Positions 7,551 to 10,422 of a DNA stretch of 10,422 bases are shown piece after piece. Within the stretch, counting starts at the first letter, position 1. Every line of letters starts with the position of its first letter. The notes under the pieces are model-generated. The model saw nothing but the letters and a program-made list of their open reading frames with translations, was not told the DNA's origin and ran no database searches. The stretch is from Caulobacteraceae bacterium (lineage in GTDB: Bacteria; Pseudomonadota; Alphaproteobacteria; Caulobacterales; Caulobacteraceae): assembly GCA_947501315.1 (NCBI GenBank), contig CANMXH010000075.1:1-10422 (forward strand), given 5' to 3'. Made by a program: the position numbers and the translations under genes.

Positions 7551-10169
7551 CTAGTATTTGAGGCGCAGGGTCGCGCCGTAGGTGCGCGGCTGGCCCAGGA
7601 AGGCGTCGTAGGTCTGGCTGTCCAGCGCCGGGTTGAAGAAGGTGCCGTTCGGCTGGACCGTCCCCTGGAACGCCGAGCCTTGCAGCGGGGCGTTGTAGGC
7701 GACCTGGATGTAGTCTTCGTCGGTCAGGTTCTGGACCCAGAACTCGGCCGTCCAACGCTCGTCCTCGGCACCCAGGTGGATGCGGCCGTTCAAGGTCGTG
7801 AAGGCTTCCTGCATCTTGTAGGGCAGCAGGTCCGAGCCGGTGTTGTAGTCGTCCATGTATTTGGCCGCGACGCTGAAGCCCGCGCGGAGACCGTTGCCGA
7901 CGTTGCGATCGAAGTTGATCGAGCCGGTGGCCGACCATTCCGGTGCGAACGAGGCACGGGCACCCGGCAGCAGCGAAAGCTGTCCGAAGTTGCCCGGGTT
8001 GGACAGGTCAGCCGCGGTGAAGGCGCCGTACTGGGCGTCGGTGTAGGTCACGCCGCCCTGGAAGCTCAGGCCCTCGACCGGGGTGAACCAGACCATGTCG
8101 GCATCGACGCCGCGCGAGGTCAGCTCGGGGATCGACTCCACCACGAAGGCGGTGCCGAGGAAGGTGTTGAGCTGGAAGTCCTCGAACGTCTGGTCGAAAT
8201 AGGTGGCGTTCAGCAGCAGGGTGCGATCCGCCAGCGTCATCTTCACGCCGGCTTCGTAGCTGTCGACCACTTCCGACGGGAAGAGCAGCGAGGCATTGGG
8301 CGTGATGCCCGTCTGCACGCGGTCCAGGTTGTAGCCGAAGCTCTTGTAGCCGCGGGCATACGACACATAGGTCAGGATCGAGGGGTTCAGGCGGAAGGCA
8401 GCCTTGACCGTGCCGCTCAGCTCACCGTCGTCGAAGCTCTCGGAGACGCCGCGGTTGTTGAAGGCCGAGTTCGACCAGGGCAGGCAGAAGCGGCCCAGCA
8501 GCGAGGAGGTCGAAGCACCGAGGACAGCACCGATGGCGGCCGAGTTGCCGAGGGCAGCCGAGCAGGCACCGCCGTTGCCGTTCACGTTGCGCTGCAGACC
8601 CTGCAGCTTCTTCTCATCCATGGTGTAGCGAAGGCCCAGGGTGATGTCGAACTGCTCGGTGACGTGCCAGGTGTTGTTGGTGAACAGCGCGTAGGAGGTC
8701 GAGTCCTGATCGTAGACGTCCTCATAGCCTTGGCCGACCGTGAAGCCGGCACCGCCGCCGCCGGCAGCGCCGCCGGAACCGAGGCACTGAAGGAAGCCGA
8801 GCGTCGCCGGGGCGAGACCCGAGATCTGGCCGGGGCGGGTGTAGCAGCCGATGGTGTTCGGGCTGATCGGCAGGGCCGGGTTGGCGGCGTTCAGGCTGGC
8901 GCTCAGCAGTAACGACAGGAAGGGCGTGTAGTCGGCACCGAAATACCAGCTGTCCGAGCGGCCGACCTCTTCCGAGGTGGCGAAAAAGCCGACCAGCCAG
9001 TCGAAGCTGTCGTTGGAGCCGGCCAGGCGGATTTCCTGGGTCAGGTTGTCGACCGTGAAGCCATAGTCGCCGTCGTTGAGGCGATAGGCGATGTCGGCAC
9101 CGGTGTAGTCGACGTCCTGGCCGAGGGTGGACTCCCACTCACGCCATGAGGTGACCGAGGTCAGGGAGCCGTTGATGGCCGGAATGTCGATGGTGGTCTC
9201 GAGCGAGACGCCGCGATCGGTGACTTCCTGGTAGGACGAGCGGTTGGCATAGCCGGTGCGCAGGAAGGGCAGCGGGCCGTTGCCGGCGGCCGGCGGACGC
9301 TGGCCCGTGCCGGTCGAGAGACCGTCGATGAAGGGATAGGTGTTGGCGGTCCGGATCTGCGTGCCGACGCAGCAGTATTCGTCCCGGCGCGAGAAGTCGC
9401 CGATCAGGCGGAAGGAGACGTTGTCGCTGGGCAGCCACAGCAGCTGGCCACGAACGGTGCCGAAGTCCTGGTTGTTGTCGTCAACCTCGGGACGCGGGCC
9501 GTCACCGGTGTCGATGGTCATGAAGCCGTCACGGACGCGGCGGCTGGCGTACAGGCGGAAGGCCAGGGTGTCGCTGATCGGGCCGGTGACCGAACCCGAA
9601 GCGCCCATGGCACCGTAGTTGCCGACGTTCAGTTCGGCGTTGAACTCCGGCGTGAACGACGGGGCCTCGGTGATGATGTTGATGACGCCGGCCGAGGTGT
9701 TCTTGCCGAACAGCGTGCCCTGCGGGCCCTTCAGGACCTCGATGCGGCTCATTTCGCCCAGGTCGCCGAAGCCGACCGAGTTGCGCGAGCGGTAGACGCC
9801 GTCGATGACCACGCCGACCGAGCTTTCCAGGCCGGGGTTGTCACCGACCGTACCGACGCCGCGGATGCGGGCGGTGGTCGAGGCTTCCGACGAGGTCGAG
9901 GTGACCGTCATGCCCGGCGTCAGGATCTGCAGGTCCTTGATGTCGCGGACGCCGGCGTCCTGCAGCGTCTCGGCCGACAGGCTGGTGACCACGATCGGCA
10001 CGTCCTGAAGGTTCTGCTCACGCTTCTGGGCGGTGACGATGATGTCGTCGATGGTCTGCGGGCTGCCCTGGCCGGCATCCTGGGCGGACGCGGCACCGGC
10101 GAAGCCGAAGGCGCAGGCCCCGACAACAGCGGCGGAGACGGTAGTGCGAAGAAGGTTGGTAAGGCGCAT
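7551..10169 (-). CDS. TonB-dependent outer-membrane receptor
   Basis: This 872-residue receptor imports a ligand across the outer membrane using energy passed by TonB. Residues 1-29 are a signal peptide (basic RLTNLLR start, hydrophobic core, ASA cleavage site before Gln30). A TonB-box-like segment D-D-I-I-V-T-A (41-47) precedes the plug, which spans about 50-170 and includes D-V-P-I-V-V-T-S (56-63), R-I-R-G-V-G (101-106) and IEVLKGPQGTLFGKN (143-157). The rest is a 22-strand-type barrel with YARGYKSFGYN (603-613), ending in L-R-L-K-Y with the aromatic terminus needed for BAM insertion. Six mature cysteines fall in putative loops: 266/267, 442/462 and 536/562. A loop near 464-478 is Gly/Ala-rich. 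The ATG at 10169 follows GGGGAG with 5 nt spacing; the frame stays open upstream to 10301 but lacks protein-like sequence. The plug style is common among alphaproteobacterial receptors; the ligand (siderophore, saccharide, other) cannot be assigned. Confidence 0.95.
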   Translation of the reverse strand: MRLTNLLRTTVSAAVVGACAFGFAGAASAQDAGQGSPQTIDDIIVTAQKREQNLQDVPIVVTSLSAETLQDAGVRDIKDLQILTPGMTVTSTSSEASTTARIRGVGTVGDNPGLESSVGVVIDGVYRSRNSVGFGDLGEMSRIEVLKGPQGTLFGKNTSAGVINIITEAPSFTPEFNAELNVGNYGAMGASGSVTGPISDTLAFRLYASRRVRDGFMTIDTGDGPRPEVDDNNQDFGTVRGQLLWLPSDNVSFRLIGDFSRRDEYCCVGTQIRTANTYPFIDGLSTGTGQRPPAAGNGPLPFLRTGYANRSSYQEVTDRGVSLETTIDIPAINGSLTSVTSWREWESTLGQDVDYTGADIAYRLNDGDYGFTVDNLTQEIRLAGSNDSFDWLVGFFATSEEVGRSDSWYFGADYTPFLSLLLSASLNAANPALPISPNTIGCYTRPGQISGLAPATLGFLQCLGSGGAAGGGGAGFTVGQGYEDVYDQDSTSYALFTNNTWHVTEQFDITLGLRYTMDEKKLQGLQRNVNGNGGACSAALGNSAAIGAVLGASTSSLLGRFCLPWSNSAFNNRGVSESFDDGELSGTVKAAFRLNPSILTYVSYARGYKSFGYNLDRVQTGITPNASLLFPSEVVDSYEAGVKMTLADRTLLLNATYFDQTFEDFQLNTFLGTAFVVESIPELTSRGVDADMVWFTPVEGLSFQGGVTYTDAQYGAFTAADLSNPGNFGQLSLLPGARASFAPEWSATGSINFDRNVGNGLRAGFSVAAKYMDDYNTGSDLLPYKMQEAFTTLNGRIHLGAEDERWTAEFWVQNLTDEDYIQVAYNAPLQGSAFQGTVQPNGTFFNPALDSQTYDAFLGQPRTYGATLRLKY

Positions 10170-10174
10170 TGTAG

Positions 10175-10180
10175 CTCCCC
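10175..10180 (-). promoter_or_regulatory. Ribosome binding site of the TonB-dependent receptor
   Basis: GGGGAG on the minus strand lies 5 nt before the ATG at 10169. With the signal peptide starting at that ATG, it settles the start over longer in-frame alternatives. Confidence 0.6.
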
Positions 10181-10375
10181 GACATGGGCCCGGTTCCGTG
10201 TTTGACGGCAACCGTGGCGGTTCCTGATCCCTGAGCCGCGCCCTTCTGTGGAACGCGGTAAGTCCAGCCTTTTCGGTAATCGAAGGCGGACTCAGCGACA
10301 AGCTTCCGTGGCCCCCCGCGCCACTATTCCGCCACGGCGGATGCCGCAGTGTGACGCAAAAGCGACAAAAACCTA

Positions 10376-10402
10376 TGACGTCAGGTCAATATTCGCCTGA
10401 CC
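10376..10402. promoter_or_regulatory. Cluster of TGAC/GTCA half-sites upstream of the receptor gene
   Basis: An 8-bp palindrome TGACGTCA (10376-10383) is followed directly by GGTCA (10384-10388) and, after 9 nt, its complement TGACC (10398-10402). An overlapping repeat, GTCAGG (10380-10385) with CCTGAC (10396-10401), shares the same bases. The cluster is about 210-230 nt upstream of the receptor's ATG. It could be a regulator's operator, or belong to a gene beyond the right edge. I found no convincing -35/-10 pair in 10170-10422 and no gene there. Confidence 0.3.
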
Positions 10403-10422
10403 GGTGTGGGGCCCTGTGCCCG

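Noticed and set aside
7680..8912. A 410-codon open frame on the plus strand opposite the TonB receptor
   Set aside because: It is antisense to a convincing receptor and its composition (Gly/Ala/Val/Arg) is that of a shadow frame.
10170..10301. Upstream extension of the TonB receptor by 44 codons
   Set aside because: The signal peptide and a good ribosome binding site place the start at 10169. The extension would bury the signal peptide.

Overview
This is a GC-rich window with the gene content and promoter style of an alphaproteobacterium, most likely a Caulobacterales member such as Brevundimonas or Caulobacter. That placement is inference. It rests on the high GC, a TonB-dependent receptor of the type abundant in oligotrophic alphaproteobacteria, a GTG start, and a promoter upstream of the first gene that fits the Caulobacter housekeeping pattern (TTGACGS, 10-14 nt, GCTANAWC).

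Layout from left to right. Positions 1-332 (minus) hold the first 110 codons of an SseB-like protein that runs off the left edge. Positions 333-696 are an intergenic stretch. It carries a probable promoter for that gene and a 243-bp composite palindromic element bounded by a perfect 19-bp inverted repeat. Positions 697-2505 (minus) are lepA, encoding elongation factor 4. Positions 2506-2729 are a divergent promoter region. Positions 2730-3866 and 3863-7063 (plus) are a translationally coupled pair: a lipoprotein membrane-fusion protein and an RND (HAE1-type) inner-membrane pump. A strong intrinsic terminator follows. Positions 7064-7550 separate convergent genes. Between two back-to-back terminators lies a roughly 200-bp MITE-like element with 31-bp perfect terminal inverted repeats. 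Positions 7551-10169 (minus) encode an outer-membrane TonB-dependent receptor of 872 residues. Positions 10170-10422 are its upstream region, with a cluster of TGAC/GTCA half-sites.

The two RND genes would form an efflux or export machine that needs a TolC-type outer-membrane channel encoded elsewhere, since none is seen here. The receptor imports an unidentified ligand with energy from TonB-ExbBD. lepA is a housekeeping translation factor. Nothing ties these units into one pathway.

I do not see a clear new defence, toxin or biosynthetic system. The most unusual material is in the non-coding DNA: two structurally different inverted-repeat elements, each in an intergenic gap. The genes themselves are recognisable family members.
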